Below are positions 1 to 10,452 of a stretch of 64,000 nucleotides of DNA, piece after piece. Source of the DNA: Rhizomys pruinosus (Eukaryota; Chordata; Mammalia; Rodentia; Spalacidae); the NCBI GenBank assembly GCA_009823505.1, contig VZQC01005068.1:2247852-2311851 (forward strand), in the 5' to 3' direction. The translations under genes were made by a program, and so were the position numbers. Below the pieces are notes generated by a model, which saw nothing but the letters and a program-made list of their open reading frames with translations, made no database searches and had not been told where the DNA came from. The first letter of the stretch is position 1, and every line of letters begins with the position of its first letter.

Positions 1-1828
1 AAGGTCTGGTATAGAGATCCCTGCCTAGTGTAGATCTTTTCACTCAGGGATTATTTGGCTATTCGGGGTCTTTTGTTTCTCCAAATGAATTTAAGAACTT
101 TTGTTTCAAAGCCTGTGAAGAAAACTCTTGGGGATTTTGATTGGGATTGCATTCAATCTATACAAGAGTTTTGGCTAAAAATGGACATTTTTACAATGTT
201 ATTTTCGCCAATCATGAGCATGGGAGGTTTTTACATCTTTGAGTCTTCTTCAATTTCTTTCTTTAAGGGTTTAAAATTTTGTTGTAGAGGTCTTTTGTCC
301 TTTGGTTAGGTTTGTTCCTAGGTATCTTATTGTTTTGAGGCTTTGTTTGTGAGTGGGAAGGTCTCTTTGAAATTCTTTCTCCAGTTGGCTTGCTTTTTTG
401 GTGTAAAGAAAGGCCATTGATTTATCTTTTTTTTTTTTTTTTTTTAAAATTTTTTTTTTATTTTTATTTATTTATTTATGTGTATGAATGATACTGTCTG
501 CATGGCAGGTTGTGCACCCGTGTCGTGCAACCGCCGCGGAGGTCAGAAGAGGGGTCTCGGATTCCCTGGAACTGGAGTTCTCCTGGAATTGGAGCTTCAG
601 ACGGTTCTCAGCCGCCATGTGGGTGCTGGGGATCGACCCGGGTCCTCTGCAAGAGCGGTCGGCTGCTCTTAACCGCTAGGCTATCTCTCAGCCCCAGGCT
701 CTGATTTTCTAAGGTTAATTTTGTGTCCTGCCACTTTTGAAGCTGTTTAATCTTTCTGAGGAGTTTTCTGGTGGAGTTTTTTGTGCATCTCTTAAGTAAA
801 CAATCATATCATCAGCAAATAGGGATAGTTTGACTTCCTTTTTCCATATTAGTACTCACTTTAATTCCTTCTCTCTTGGCCTTATTGCTCTAGCCAGTGT
901 TTCAGCACTATATTGAAAGGAGGGGTGAAGGGCAGCCTTGGCCGAGTTCGCTACCTTAAAGAGGAAATGTTTCCGTCATTTCCCCCATTTAGGATTGATA
1001 TTGGCTGTGGTTTTCCTGTATATGGCTTTGGGATTTAACAATTGAGGAATGATCCCGTCCATCCAATTCCTTCTAGGACTTTAAGCTGAAGGGCGCTGGA
1101 TTTTGTCAAAGGCTTTTTCTGCATCAATTGCGATGATTGTGTGGTTTTTGTCTTTATTCCGTTTTGTGTTTGATGATGTTTATTGGATTTTCGTATATGT
1201 GAACCATCCCCTGCATCTCTGGTATGATCCAACTTGGTCACGGATGGAGATCTTTCTATGTGGGTCTGTATGCGATTTTGCCAGTATTCTGTTTTAGAAT
1301 TTGGTGCAGTCTGCTGTTCATGAGGGAGATGGGTCTATAATTCTTCTTTTTAGTTCTGTCTTTGCCGGTGGGTTTGGGGTAATCAGAGTTTTGATGTTGG
1401 CTTATGAAGGAATTTGGGGGAGAAGTTCCCTTGATTGTATACTTCTAAACAGTTTCCGAAATAATGGTTGTAGGTCTTTTTTGGAAAGTCGTATAAATAG
1501 AATTCTGCTGTGAACCGTCGGGGCCTGGGCTTTTTTTAAGTGGGAGGTTATTTATTACATCTTCAATTTTCTTCATATGATTATGGTCTGTTTAAGCTGA
1601 TGGTCTCCTCTTGGCCAAGCTATATGGAATGATTCCAAGATTTCAGATATTCATCTGGTTTCCCATTTCTTCTAGAATATTTTCAAAAGACTTGGTAGAA
1701 TATAGGTTCTTGTAATATACCCATATAATTTTCTTGATTCTTTTCCGTGTCCGTTTGTGATATTTCCCTTGTTTTTCATAAGTTGTATTGATTTGGAGTT
1801 GTTCCTTTCTTTCTTTTTGTTAACTGGG
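1..1828 (-). mobile_element. L1 ORF2 fragment (reverse transcriptase region)
   Basis: Rodent LINE-1 ORF2 in antisense to the window. The reverse complement of 797-840 reads KLSLFADDMIV, which contains the FADD catalytic box of the L1 reverse transcriptase. The same stretch recurs at about 19,625-21,225 in the long L1, so this is an internal ORF2 piece. The open frame is broken by many indels and stops, so no protein is made. The L1 homology ends at about 1,828, just before a run of A (1,832-1,845); the other side lies outside the window. A B2 at 429-695 splits it. Confidence 0.88.
429..695 (-). mobile_element. B2 SINE inserted in L1
   Basis: Starts on this strand with a T-run and A/T-rich tail and ends with the B2 head (ctctcagcccc). 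It interrupts the L1 ORF2 fragment. An imperfect TSD flanks it (aggccattgattt / aggctctgatttt). The reverse complement keeps a B-box-like GGTCGATCCCC with one lost base. Confidence 0.9.
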
Positions 1829-2068
1829 CACAAAAAAAAAAAAAAAGAAATTACTGATTTGAGAAATAAGCTATAGAAAGGGGAGAAATATGGAAATTTA
1901 GAGCAGAGATGGCATTACAGGCAAACCTGGAATATGTAGAAGAGTTTGAAGACTTCCAGTGGACATGAAGTGGACTATGGTGTGTTATGCCCAGATCACT
2001 GGGACCCTCAAAAGACCACCAGGACATGTGGCTCTGATGTAATGTAAATGCAAAGAGTCTTTAATTCA
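1829..2068. other. Unassigned intergenic DNA with an A-run
   Basis: A14 run at 1,832-1,845, then about 220 bp of AT-rich sequence that matches no repeat I recognise. The A-run may be the tail of a decayed plus-strand retrotransposon. Confidence 0.4.
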
Positions 2069-2304
2069 GGCTGGAGAGATGGCCTAGCGGTTAAGAGCAC
2101 CGACTGCTCTTGCAGAGGACCCGGGTTCGATCCCCAGCACCCACATGGCGGCTGAGAACCGTCTGTAACTCCAATTCCAGAACTCCAGCTCCAGGGGAAT
2201 CCGACACCCTCTCCTGACCTCCGCGGCATCGCACGACACGGGTGCACAAACCTGCATGCAGACAGTACATTCATACACATAAAATAAATAAAATAAAAAA
2301 AAAA
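2069..2304 (+). mobile_element. B2 SINE, young, intact Pol III boxes
   Basis: tRNA-derived head with A box TGGCCTAGCGG (2,080-2,090) and B box GGTTCGATCCC (2,124-2,134), followed by the B2 body and an AATAAA-containing A-rich tail. CpG positions are still present, which points to recent insertion. Confidence 0.95.
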
Positions 2305-2449
2305 GAAAAGTTTATGTGAATCCTGATTACTAACCCTCACCGACTCAACTCTCCCCAAACTTAAAAGAATTAATGAATCATGTATTTTGTTTTTTTCTTC
2401 TTATTTCTCAAATGAAAATTAAATGCTACAGTTTAAAAGTGATTAACAG

Positions 2450-2710
2450 GGGCTGGAGAGATGGCCTAGCGGTTAAGAACACCGACTGCTCTTGCAGAGA
2501 ACCCGGGTTTGATCCCCAGCACCCACATGGTAGCTGAGAACCGTCTGTAACTCCAATTCCAGGAGAACTCCAGTTCCAGGGGAATCCGAGACCGTCTTCT
2601 GACCTCTGCGGCATTGCATGACATGGGTGCACAGACCTGCATGCAGACAGCACATTCATACACAGAAAATAAATAAAATAAAATAAATTAAAAAAATAAA
2701 ATTATTTTTA
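2450..2710 (+). mobile_element. B2 SINE with exact 15-bp TSD
   Basis: Full B2 with head, two-part body and AATAAA-rich tail. Flanked by aaaagtgattaacag at 2,435-2,449 and 2,711-2,725. One B-box base differs (GGTTTGATCCC). Confidence 0.96.
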
Positions 2711-2756
2711 AAAAGTGATTAACAGTTGGTAAAATGCTTTTAAAAATATTTTATTT

Positions 2757-2880
2757 AGCTGGTATAGTGGAGCACACCTTTAATCCCAGCACTTGGGAGG
2801 CAGAACTAACTCTGGAATTCAAGGCCAGCCTGGTCTACATAGCAAGTTCCAGTTCCAGGGAGACCCTGCCTCAAAAAAGA
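2757..2880 (+). mobile_element. B1 SINE
   Basis: 7SL-derived B1: gtggagcacacctttaatcc, cagcacttgggaggcag, aaggccagcctggtctaca and a short A-rich end. Diverged, so older than the B2 just upstream. Confidence 0.9.
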
Positions 2881-2892
2881 TTTATGAAAACC

Positions 2893-3115
2893 TATTTATT
2901 ATTTTGAAATTTTTATGTGTATGAGTGTATTGCCTGGATGCATATACATGCACCTGTTTCAGGCAATGCTTGCAGAGGTCAGAAGAGGGAATAGGATATC
3001 CCCTGGAACTGGCGTTACAGACAGTTGTTAGCTACTCTGTGGGTGCTGGGAATCAAACCTGGGTCCTCTGTAAGAGCAGCCAATGCTCTTAACTGCTGAG
3101 TTGTCTCCACAGCCC
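2893..3115 (-). mobile_element. Old B2/B3 SINE
   Basis: Reverse-oriented B2-type body (ggtcagaagaggg, tgtgggtgctgggaatcaaacc, taagagcagcc) ending in the SINE head near 3,115. Substitutions and lost CpGs indicate an older B2/B3 subfamily. Confidence 0.85.
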
Positions 3116-3151
3116 TTGGTGATGATTCCCAATCAATGAATATGCTCCCAC

Positions 3152-3522
3152 TGTGAAAGTTAGTTTTAGTGGTTAACTTGATTTAGAATCACCTGCAAGT
3201 CTCAATGAGGGATTGTCTTTATCAGGTTGGCCTGTGGACATGTCTTATGTTAAATAATATGGGAGAACATCATTCCTTGGCTTTTGGTCCTGAACTGTAT
3301 AAAAGAGAATGTGCGCTAAGCACTAGCAAGCACACATGCTGCCATGTGTTGTTGCTCTCAGCTATGGTATATGTGACCACATGTTGCAAGTTTCTGCCAC
3401 CTTGACTTTCTGGTAAGATGGGAGGTAATCTAGAATTGTGACCTAAAATAATGATAAATCCTTTCTCTCCTAAGTTGCTTTAAGTCTGGGTATTTTATCA
3501 CAACATAAATGAAACTAAGACA
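3152..3522 (+). mobile_element. ORR1-type MaLR solo LTR
   Basis: Matches the ORR1 layout in order: gttaacttgatttagaatcacctgc, a dinucleotide-rich middle, the TATA-like ctgtataaaagag (about 3,295), a polyadenylation-like aataatgataaatcc (about 3,450) and the terminal cacaacataaatgaaactaagaca. There is no internal region, so it is a solo LTR of the non-coding ERVL-MaLR group. The 5' boundary is approximate. Confidence 0.85.
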
Positions 3523-3880
3523 GACACCTATCGTGCTGTACTTGTGGCATGAGAAAATGTGTGCTTTGCAGTCAGATACCCTGTGTTGAAAGTCAAACAT
3601 CCAGTCCACTATATGACATGATGAGGTTCTTTAACCACAGTAAGTTTTATTTGGCTTACCTCCAAAATGGTGAATTAAATTATAGTGTTGAGTTACATAA
3701 TTTAGAGGTAATACACAGAAAACTCATCATCTAGAAAGTACTCAGTATGATCATGCTCAGTTCAAGGTAATTATCACAAAATGTAATTGGTCAATACACA
3801 GATGGATTTATAAACCATCTAGAAGATTCTAAATGAAAATCTGAAATAAAGACCTTAACTTAGCAGGATTTCTTTTTTGA
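3523..3880. other. Unassigned AT-rich DNA
   Basis: No repeat, conserved frame or signal recognised. A 61-codon open frame at 3,549-3,734 has no recognisable domain and looks like chance. Confidence 0.4.
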
Positions 3881-4145
3881 CTTCTTTTTCCCCTCCCTCC
3901 CTTCTTTCTTTTCTTCCCTCCTTTCCTTCTTTCTTTTTGGACAGGGTCTCCCTGTAGTCCTAGCCTTCCTGGAACTCTCTATGTAGACCAGACAGCTAGC
4001 AACTGTCTGTAACTAGTTTCAGGGGATCCTTCACCCTCTTCTGGCCTCCACAGGCACTGCCCACATGTGATACACTTACATACATGAGGTACACTTACAT
4101 ACATGCAAGCAAAACACTTATACAATTAAATGAATAAATACATAA
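3881..4145. repeat. Pyrimidine tract plus joined B1 and B2/B3 fragments
   Basis: A C/T-rich tract (3,881-3,937) is followed by a truncated minus-strand B1 start (gacagggtctccctgtag to tgtagaccag, about 3,940-3,992). That runs directly into the 3' half of a plus-strand B2/B3 (aactgtctgtaact to the tail with ttaaatgaataaata). The join removes both the B1 3' half and the SINE head. Confidence 0.7.
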
Positions 4146-4158
4146 ATAATAAAGTAAA

Positions 4159-4400
4159 GGGCTGGAGAGATGGCCTAGCGGTTAAGAGCGCCGACCGCTC
4201 TTACAGAGGACCCGGGTTCAATCCCCAGCACCCATATGGCGGCCGAGAACCGTCTGAAACTCCAATTCCAGGAGAACTCCAGTTCCAGGGGAATCCGACA
4301 CCCTCTTCTGACCTCCGCGGCATTGCACGACACGGGTGCGCAAACTTGCATGCAGACAGTACATTTATACATATACCAAAAAAAAAAAAAAGAAATAAAG
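4159..4400 (+). mobile_element. B2 SINE, young
   Basis: Complete B2 with A box TGGCCTAGCGG and B box GGTTCAATCCC. It carries the doubled gaactccagttccagg segment seen in several copies here, and an A tail at 4,378-4,392. Confidence 0.94.
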
Positions 4401-4440
4401 TAAAAAAAGGACTGACTAGAGAGTAGAAAACTGGTATAAT

Positions 4441-4734
4441 CTAGTTGTATTTCTTGTGCACGGCCCCTTAAGCTTTTGTCCAAGCAGTTGTGAGTGATGC
4501 ATATTGGAAACAACAACAACAATAAAAAAACAACAGAAAGGACTGCATCAAAGAACTGACTGAAACAGTGAACTTCTGCTCAAAACAGTCAACATCCACA
4601 TGGAGAATATCGAGAAAGACTGAGAAAGAGATGAAAAGCATGTTTGGCAGAATGCATGAGCTCTGGTGGGGTGGGGGATAGGGTGGGGGACACGGGTCTA
4701 GATTTGATAAAAAAATATATATAAATAAAAAAAA
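4441..4734 (+). mobile_element. 5'-truncated L1 3'UTR insertion, 294 bp, 16-bp TSD
   Basis: Contains the L1 3'UTR signature found elsewhere in this window (aagactgagaaagagatg, tttggcagaatgcatgagc, a G-rich stretch, gacacgggtctagatttga) and an A-rich tail. Flanked by an exact TSD agaaaactggtataat (4,425-4,440 and 4,735-4,750). Only the last 294 bp inserted, typical of aborted L1 reverse transcription. Confidence 0.88.
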
Positions 4735-4750
4735 AGAAAACTGGTATAAT

Positions 4751-5650
4751 TTATGACCCTAGTCATAATTTGTTGTAAGTCTTCTAGTACAAGGAACATT
4801 GTTGAAACCTTTGGTGAAATTTGAATATGGTCTCTGGGTGAAGGGTATAAAGAGTTCTTTGTCCTATTCCTAAGTATTTCCATGGTTTGAAATTGTTTCA
4901 AAAGAAAAAGAAAAAAAGGCCCAGTTCTTTCCTCTTATAAGGGTGGGGAAGAGGACAATGAGACAGCTTACCTCCAGAGAACTTTTGAGAAACAGCCTCT
5001 TGTGTCAGAGGACTCTAGGAGTGTATACTCTTCACTGAATTAGGTTTGCAGATAGCCACTTGGGAAAGTACAATGTCTATAGGTTGAGACTCATTATTAG
5101 GTCATAAATCAAGTTAGTGGCTCACAACCAGATCAATAAAAAGTGAAACAGACTAGTAAATTCCCAAGTGCATCTGATAGTAGAGTTATAATTTTATGAA
5201 ACCATTGTTTTAGTTTTGTAGAACATACTTAAATACATATACATATGTACTGGGTCACAGTGTAAAATGAATTTCATACGATAGTAAGGTTCAAAAGTTT
5301 GAAGTTAATTGTGTGAAGTTATTGATAAAAACAAAAAAATCAGTGCAAGTCTTTGGCTGAGGAGTGGCATCCAGTCTGGCATAATGGAAGGATAGCCGCC
5401 CTATCTCTGAACTATCAACTGGCAAAGGGTATGTGCTATGAAGTAAATTACCCCAACATTACATCTGATCAGTCAAACTTCCAAAAGACACTCTTTGTGA
5501 TCTGACAAACACTACTACAAGATGATAATATGATGGTTAATGTCAGACTTTTCGCCATGCAAACATGGAGGTCATTCTAATGTACCCCAGAAATCCTTGG
5601 TATGTGGGATGAATGGAGAGTCCCTTAATGTCACTAAAGGGTTCCCCCAC
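4751..5650. other. Unassigned single-copy DNA
   Basis: AT-rich sequence with no repeat or coding signal recognised. Open frames are short and lack domains. Confidence 0.45.
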
Positions 5651-5654
5651 CTTC

Positions 5655-5792
5655 GTTTTTTTGATATAGGGTCTCACTATGTAGCCCTGGCTAGCCTCAA
5701 ACTCAGAGATCTGCTTGTTGGAGGTCCACCTGTCTCTGTCTCCCTAGAGTTGGGATTACAGATGTGCATCCACATACCAGGCCTCATCACTA
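5655..5792 (-). mobile_element. Old B1 SINE
   Basis: Reverse B1 landmarks in order: tttgatatagggtctcactatgtag, ctagcctcaaactcagagatctgc, gagttgggattacagatgtgc. Strongly diverged and without a clear TSD. Confidence 0.82.
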
Positions 5793-6485
5793 AAGGCTTT
5801 GACTAGAAGGCTTGTACTTAGATCATGTCAAGGAAAGAACCAAAACTCACTTCCAACTCAGTTTTTTCAATTATGAACAAGGTCCCTCCACTAGTTGACA
5901 ACTAAAAATCACCACCATCTTTATCTTTAAAAAGCTTAATTTTTTTCAAATATACTGCATTTTGAGCATCAAAACATGATAGAATTACTGGGGTCATAAG
6001 GGGGAAAAAAACTACCATATTCTGATTGCTGTACCTACCTTTCCATAAATACAGTTAGCCAGCAAGGTGTCTGGGGATTCCTAATATCTATCAAAGACAT
6101 CAAAGTGATGAAAATATTTTTTTAAACTTCATCTAATAAAGATTTTGAGAATGTAAGGAAGGAGAATATCAAGTGTAAGAGACACAACAGACAAGTTGGA
6201 AAGAATATCATTTTCTCCTTTGGTCATAGCTAAATTGATTTTTAAAAACATTCCTGATATAGAATGCACAAAAATAAATGCATATGCAAAGACAGGGATA
6301 GATTCTACTGGCAAAACTGTATCAGCTACAAACAATTATACCCTTAATCTCTTGGAATTAGTTGCCTTTAAAAGTATCTAGTAGTAGTTTCATAATTCCA
6401 TAGTCCCTAACTCTACCATAATCCCTAACTCTACCATAGTCCCTAACTATACCTTTCGAGTTCTTTTACTTAAAAAAGAAAAGGG
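5793..6485. other. Unassigned DNA with a small internal repeat
   Basis: No gene or known repeat recognised. A 20-bp phrase near catagtccctaactctac recurs about three times between 6,395 and 6,455, a minor local tandem duplication. Confidence 0.45.
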
Positions 6486-6738
6486 GAGGGGGCAGTGAAA
6501 TAGATCAGCAGTTAAAGTGTTTGATGCACAGTCTGACGACTTGAGTTTGATCCTGGAACCCATGTAAAAATCCAGATATAGTGGTGTGGAAGTCTAGTTC
6601 TAGCACACCCACCTCCAGATGGGAGGTAGAGACCAGAGAATTTTCTGGAAGCTCCTGGGCCAGCCAGCCTAGAGTAGATTACACAGTGGTGACTCCCAAA
6701 AGTTGTCCCCAACCTCCACATGCATGCCATGGCATGTG
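6486..6738 (+). mobile_element. B4-type SINE (ID/tRNA head fused to B1-like tail)
   Basis: Starts with an ID-like head (gatcagcagttaaagtg, gagtttgatcctggaaccc) followed by a B1-like segment (agatgggaggtagagacc, gccagcctagagtagatta) and an end leading into the CA repeat. This is the layout of rodent B4 elements. Confidence 0.7.
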
Positions 6739-6739
<1 letters not shown>

Positions 6740-6784
<45 letters not shown>

Positions 6785-6785
6785 A

Positions 6786-6824
<39 letters not shown>

Positions 6825-6825
6825 A
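6740..6825. repeat. Compound microsatellite (CA)n-(CAT)n
   Basis: About 22 CA units (6,740-6,784) change directly into about 13 CAT units (6,786-6,825). It sits at the 3' end of the B4 SINE, a common birthplace of microsatellites. Long open frames here are repeat translations. Confidence 0.95.
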
Positions 6826-7340
6826 TCAAATTTAGGATCAAATTCTGCAGCACTGTGGTCACAGAAGACCCTCCTGTCATCGTCATCTCTGGAAACGTCA
6901 GGATTAACCTGGTCAATGAGATATTTAAGCCCCTATGTGTTAGCTGACTTTAGTCAGAAACTTCATGCCTAGCCCTAGGTTTTCTAAAGTATCTTCAAAC
7001 TTGGAATTTAATTATCTAGAAGTACATTATCTACTGTTCTATTTTTGGTACAGTGACAAAAGAATTCTTTACCACTGCACATTTACTCAGCTACAGCCAA
7101 AGTAAAGGAATGTTGCCTTGGAAAGGTGAGTTCCCAGACTGCAGTCTTCAAGACCCAGAGGGGACTATGGACAGTTTCAAAAATTTCTTGGCTGCTTCCT
7201 ACAAATCAACTCTTTAGTACTTTAGCTTATAATAAACTTTGGAATTGCTACAATGCATAGTAATTTTAGCTCAAATTTAGGGTAGAAGGTGATGAGGCAA
7301 ATATTGCCAGTCAAGAGATAGTTTAAACAGTTTACCCCCC
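6826..7340. other. Unassigned single-copy DNA
   Basis: No repeat or coding signal recognised. Confidence 0.4.
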
Positions 7341-7497
7341 CCTTTTTTTTTTTGGTCTTTTTGAGACAGGGTCTCCCTGTAGCCCCAGCTGTCCTGGAAC
7401 GCACTCTGTAGACCAGGCTGGCCTTGAACTCACAAAGATCCACCTGCCTCTGCCTCCCAAGTGCTAGGATTAAAGGCGTGCGCCACCAGCCTGGCTG
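7341..7497 (-). mobile_element. B1 SINE
   Basis: Reverse-oriented full B1: T-run, tttttgagacagggtctccctgtag, tagaccaggctggccttgaactcac, cctcccaagtgctaggattaaaggcgtgcgcc. Close to consensus. Confidence 0.95.
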
Positions 7498-7825
7498 TCC
7501 TTTCTTTTGAAGTGAAGAATTTGAAATAGTACGATCATTTTCAGGCTTATTTAAGAATATAAGGATGAAAGGCTATAATTTTGTTTTTCATTATCAATGG
7601 ACACTTTTCCTTCATTAATCTGGCTAACAACTATTAAAGTGCTTTCTCCATGCAAGGTATTATTAAGGGATGTATATAGTTCCTAGAAAAAGACTCTTAT
7701 TCCTAAAGAGATCACAAGAAATATTAAGAATGACATAATTATAAAGAAAGGTATTTCAACTGTTAAAAAAAACAACCCCTACCCTTCAACAGATTTTTTT
7801 TTTACCCTTCAACAGATTTTAAAAA
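7498..7825. other. DNA with possible ancient repeat relic and a short duplication
   Basis: 7,615-7,720 (ctattaaagtgctttctccatgcaagg ... agagatcacaag) resembles the widespread ancient mammalian MIR/L2-type phrase, at low confidence. acccttcaacagatttt is duplicated at 7,781-7,797 and 7,804-7,820, separated only by T. Confidence 0.4.
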
Positions 7826-7842
7826 ATGATTTTAAAACTTTT

Positions 7843-8094
7843 TTTTTTTTTTTTTAATTAATTTTATTTATTTCTGTATGTGTATGAATGTACTGTCTGC
7901 ATGCAAGTTTGTGCACCCGTGTCGTGCAACGCCGCGGAGGTCAGAAGAGGGTATCGGATTCCCCTGGAACTGGAGTTCTCCTGGAATTGGAGTTTCAGAC
8001 GGTTCTTAGCCGCCATGTGGGTGCTGGGGATCGAACCGGCGTCCTCTGCAAGAGCGGTCGGCGCTCTTAACCGCTAGGCTATCTCTCCAGCCCC
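7843..8094 (-). mobile_element. B2 SINE with exact 17-bp TSD
   Basis: Reverse B2 beginning with a long T-run and ending with the head (atctctccagcccc). TSD atgattttaaaactttt lies at 7,826-7,842 and 8,095-8,111. CpG-rich and therefore young. Confidence 0.96.
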
Positions 8095-8111
8095 ATGATT
8101 TTAAAACTTTT

Positions 8112-8320
8112 AAGAGTATGTGTGTATGTGTATGTGTGTGTCTGTATGTGTGTCTGTGTGGGACTATGTTCACTTGGGTGCAGGAGGCCAGGAGAGAGCT
8201 TCAGATTCCTCCGAGCTGGAGTTATGTATGGTTATGAGCTGCCATGTGGGTGCTGGGAACCAAGCCCAGGTCCTCTGGAAGAACAGCATGCTCTTAACTT
8301 GTTGAGCCAATTCTCTAGGG
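8112..8320 (-). mobile_element. Old B2/B3 SINE with TG-rich tail
   Basis: A (TG)n-like stretch (8,116-8,160) corresponds to the expanded tail. The reverse body follows (gctgccatgtgggtgctgggaacc, ggtcctctggaagaacag, ttgagccaattctc). Diverged copy. Confidence 0.85.
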
Positions 8321-8835
8321 CCCCTATTTCCCCATTTTTAACCCCCTGTTTTGGTTTATATGCTGTAAAAATCCTCTCCTTTTGGTGGGAATGGGCAAGA
8401 TCAGTGATGATAGCACATAGTTAATAATGACTCCTGCATAGATGGCCCTGAGTGAAGAAGACACATTAGGGATTTGATCACAAAATGAATCTCTTACCCT
8501 TAGTTCTCCTTTGAAATAAACCATTCTAGAGTGAGTTGGCCTTTATTCCACATGCACAGAAATGTACAGCAGAGATAAGCCAGGGAATTCTTTCATTTAG
8601 TAAAGGTCTTTTGGCATGTGTTCTTTATAGAAAGGCAACAGAAAAAAAAATCCTTAAACTAACAAACATATTGACTAAAAGGCTTGTGTATACTCTGGTG
8701 GGCTACTGTGAATGAGTGAAGGACATAGGGCCATTTTGAGGTACGAGGCAGAAATGGAGGAGAAAAGGCAAAACAGTATCTGCAAACTGCTCAGAAGGAG
8801 CTTATAATAACTTTCTCCCTTCATGTATTCGATGT
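8321..8835. other. Unassigned single-copy DNA
   Basis: No repeat or coding signal recognised. Confidence 0.4.
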
Positions 8836-9025
8836 GGGTGCATATAAGCTCAGAGGTATATGGGTACATGTGTATGTGTATGTATGTGTGCATGTGGAGG
8901 CCCAAGGATGATGTAGGGAGCCTTTCTTGATCACTTTCTACCTTATTCATTGAGTCAGGAGAGAACTGACTCCTGAAAGTTGTTCTCTGACCTCCACAGA
9001 TGTCCTATGGATCACACACACACAC
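8836..9025. repeat. Degenerate SINE fragments with TG/CA stretches
   Basis: Contains tgtgtatgtatgtgtgcatgtggaggcccaagg (reverse SINE tail/body) and then gttgttctctgacctccacag with a CACACA end (forward SINE 3' end). Probably two old B3/B4 pieces. Confidence 0.5.
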
Positions 9026-9238
9026 CCACCTACCTCTATACCAGTAAAATATCCTGCAAACTAGCATATTCTAAAATTTAGGCTCAAGTGTTTGATGACA
9101 GAGAGCTTCTAGAAGATGAAAGTTACAGTGACAGGAGCTTCATTAGCTGTGACTGAAAAAAAAATTATAAATCCTACTGAAGCTCAAGTTTTAAAAACTG
9201 CCATTAGCTTATTTACTGCTATGACACCTAATTTACTT

Positions 9239-9392
9239 ATTTTCTTTTGGTCTTTTTGAGACAGGGTCTCCCTTTAGTTCCAGATGGCTTGGAGCTTGCT
9301 ATGTAGACCAGGCTGGCCTTGAACTCACAGAGATCTGCCTGGCTCTGCCTCCTGAGTGCTGGGATTAAAGGTGTGCGCCACCATGCCTGGCT
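9239..9392 (-). mobile_element. B1 SINE with exact 15-bp TSD
   Basis: Reverse B1 from tttttgagacaggg to ggtgtgcgccaccatgcc. TSD acacctaatttactt at 9,224-9,238 and 9,393-9,407. Confidence 0.95.
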
Positions 9393-9407
9393 ACACCTAA
9401 TTTACTT

Positions 9408-9805
9408 TTATGTTTTGGTAACTGTCTTCAAAGCCTACAAATTTGGCTGAAAGCTCCATAAGAAAAATAATTAGTAAATGCAGCATTTTAAGAAAATTAA
9501 TTAGTAAATGCAGCATTTTAAGAAAAAAATAATCCCCTACTAAGACAAACAATCTATGTCTGGATCAATCTCAAAATTTAAATATTTTTTTCACAGTTCC
9601 AGAAATCTCTCTTTCCCTACCAGCATTAAAAACATGCTCAGGAACCCATTATCTGTCTAGAATAGCATCATCCTGAAAGAACCTTCTTGCTATACACTGC
9701 AGACATGTTGACATACATAATATAAATATCTGTCTACATGTTTTGTTAGTTGTCTATGCATCATGGCTTATTTCCATGTTCTCAGTTATGAACACTCTAA
9801 AATAG
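9408..9805. other. Unassigned DNA with a 30-bp tandem duplication
   Basis: ttagtaaatgcagcatttta begins at 9,471 and again at 9,501 (period 30). Otherwise no repeat or coding signal recognised. Confidence 0.55.
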
Positions 9806-9864
9806 TTAAAGGCAGTAGAGTTCCTGCCTAGCATGCTCAAGGCCCTGGGTTCAATCTCCAGCAT
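9806..9864 (+). mobile_element. ID SINE fragment
   Basis: tRNA-Ala-type ID sequence: gttcctgcctagcatgctcaaggccctgggttcaatctccagc, then an A-rich tail in which the next B1 inserted. Confidence 0.7.
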
Positions 9865-9879
9865 GAAAAAGACAAAGGA

Positions 9880-10014
9880 GAGCTGGGCGTGGTGGCGCAC
9901 GCCTTTAATCCTAGCACTTGGGAGGCAGAGGCAGGCGGATCTTTGAGAGTTCAAAGCCAGCCTGGTCTACAGAGTGAGTTCCAGGACAGCTGGGGCTACA
10001 GGGAGACCCTGTCT

Positions 10015-10054
<40 letters not shown>
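9880..10054 (+). mobile_element. B1 SINE, young, long poly-A, 15-bp TSD
   Basis: Near-consensus B1 (gctgggcgtggtggcgcacgcc to ctgtctc) with an uninterrupted A tail of about 38. TSD gaaaaagacaaagga at 9,865-9,879 and 10,055-10,069. It landed in the A-rich tail of the ID fragment. Confidence 0.97.
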
Positions 10055-10056
<2 letters not shown>

Positions 10057-10069
10057 AAAAGACAAAGGA

Positions 10070-10335
10070 AAGGAAAGAACAAACAAGACAACACCCTGAC
10101 CTGGGATGACACTGCCTTGGCATTCCCCACCCCCAAGGTCTACTTCTCCAGCTTCTCTAACAATGATTTTCTTCTGAGCTAACTGAATCCTCTAACTGTA
10201 TTTCTTTTTTTGTTTGTTCTATTTCCACTGGCTGTCACTGTGCCCCCAACTAGAGTTTTCTCATAGGAAGAACACATTTTTGTTCTGGTTTAAAAGCATG
10301 GCTAGTCCTCTGAAGATGATATACAAAGTTTCTTC
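10070..10335. other. Unassigned DNA
   Basis: No repeat or coding signal recognised. Confidence 0.35.
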
Positions 10336-10452
10336 TTGTCAGACATGTAAGATAATATACCTGTAATCCTAACACTTGGAAGACTGAGGTAGGGAGATTA
10401 TGATTTTGAGGCCAGCCTAGGCTACACAGAAAGACCCTGTCACAAACAACAA
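10336..10452 (+). mobile_element. Old B1-like SINE
   Basis: cctgtaatcctaacacttggaag, gaggccagcctaggctacacag, agaccctgtcacaaacaac: B1/proto-B1 order, strongly diverged. Confidence 0.75.

Noticed and set aside
2069..2150. tRNA gene candidates at B2 and ID heads
   Set aside because: A and B boxes are those of tRNA-derived SINEs; there is no acceptor-stem pairing or tRNA 3' end.
6703..6972. His/Thr/Ile-repeat protein frames
   Set aside because: Translation of the (CA)n-(CAT)n microsatellite.
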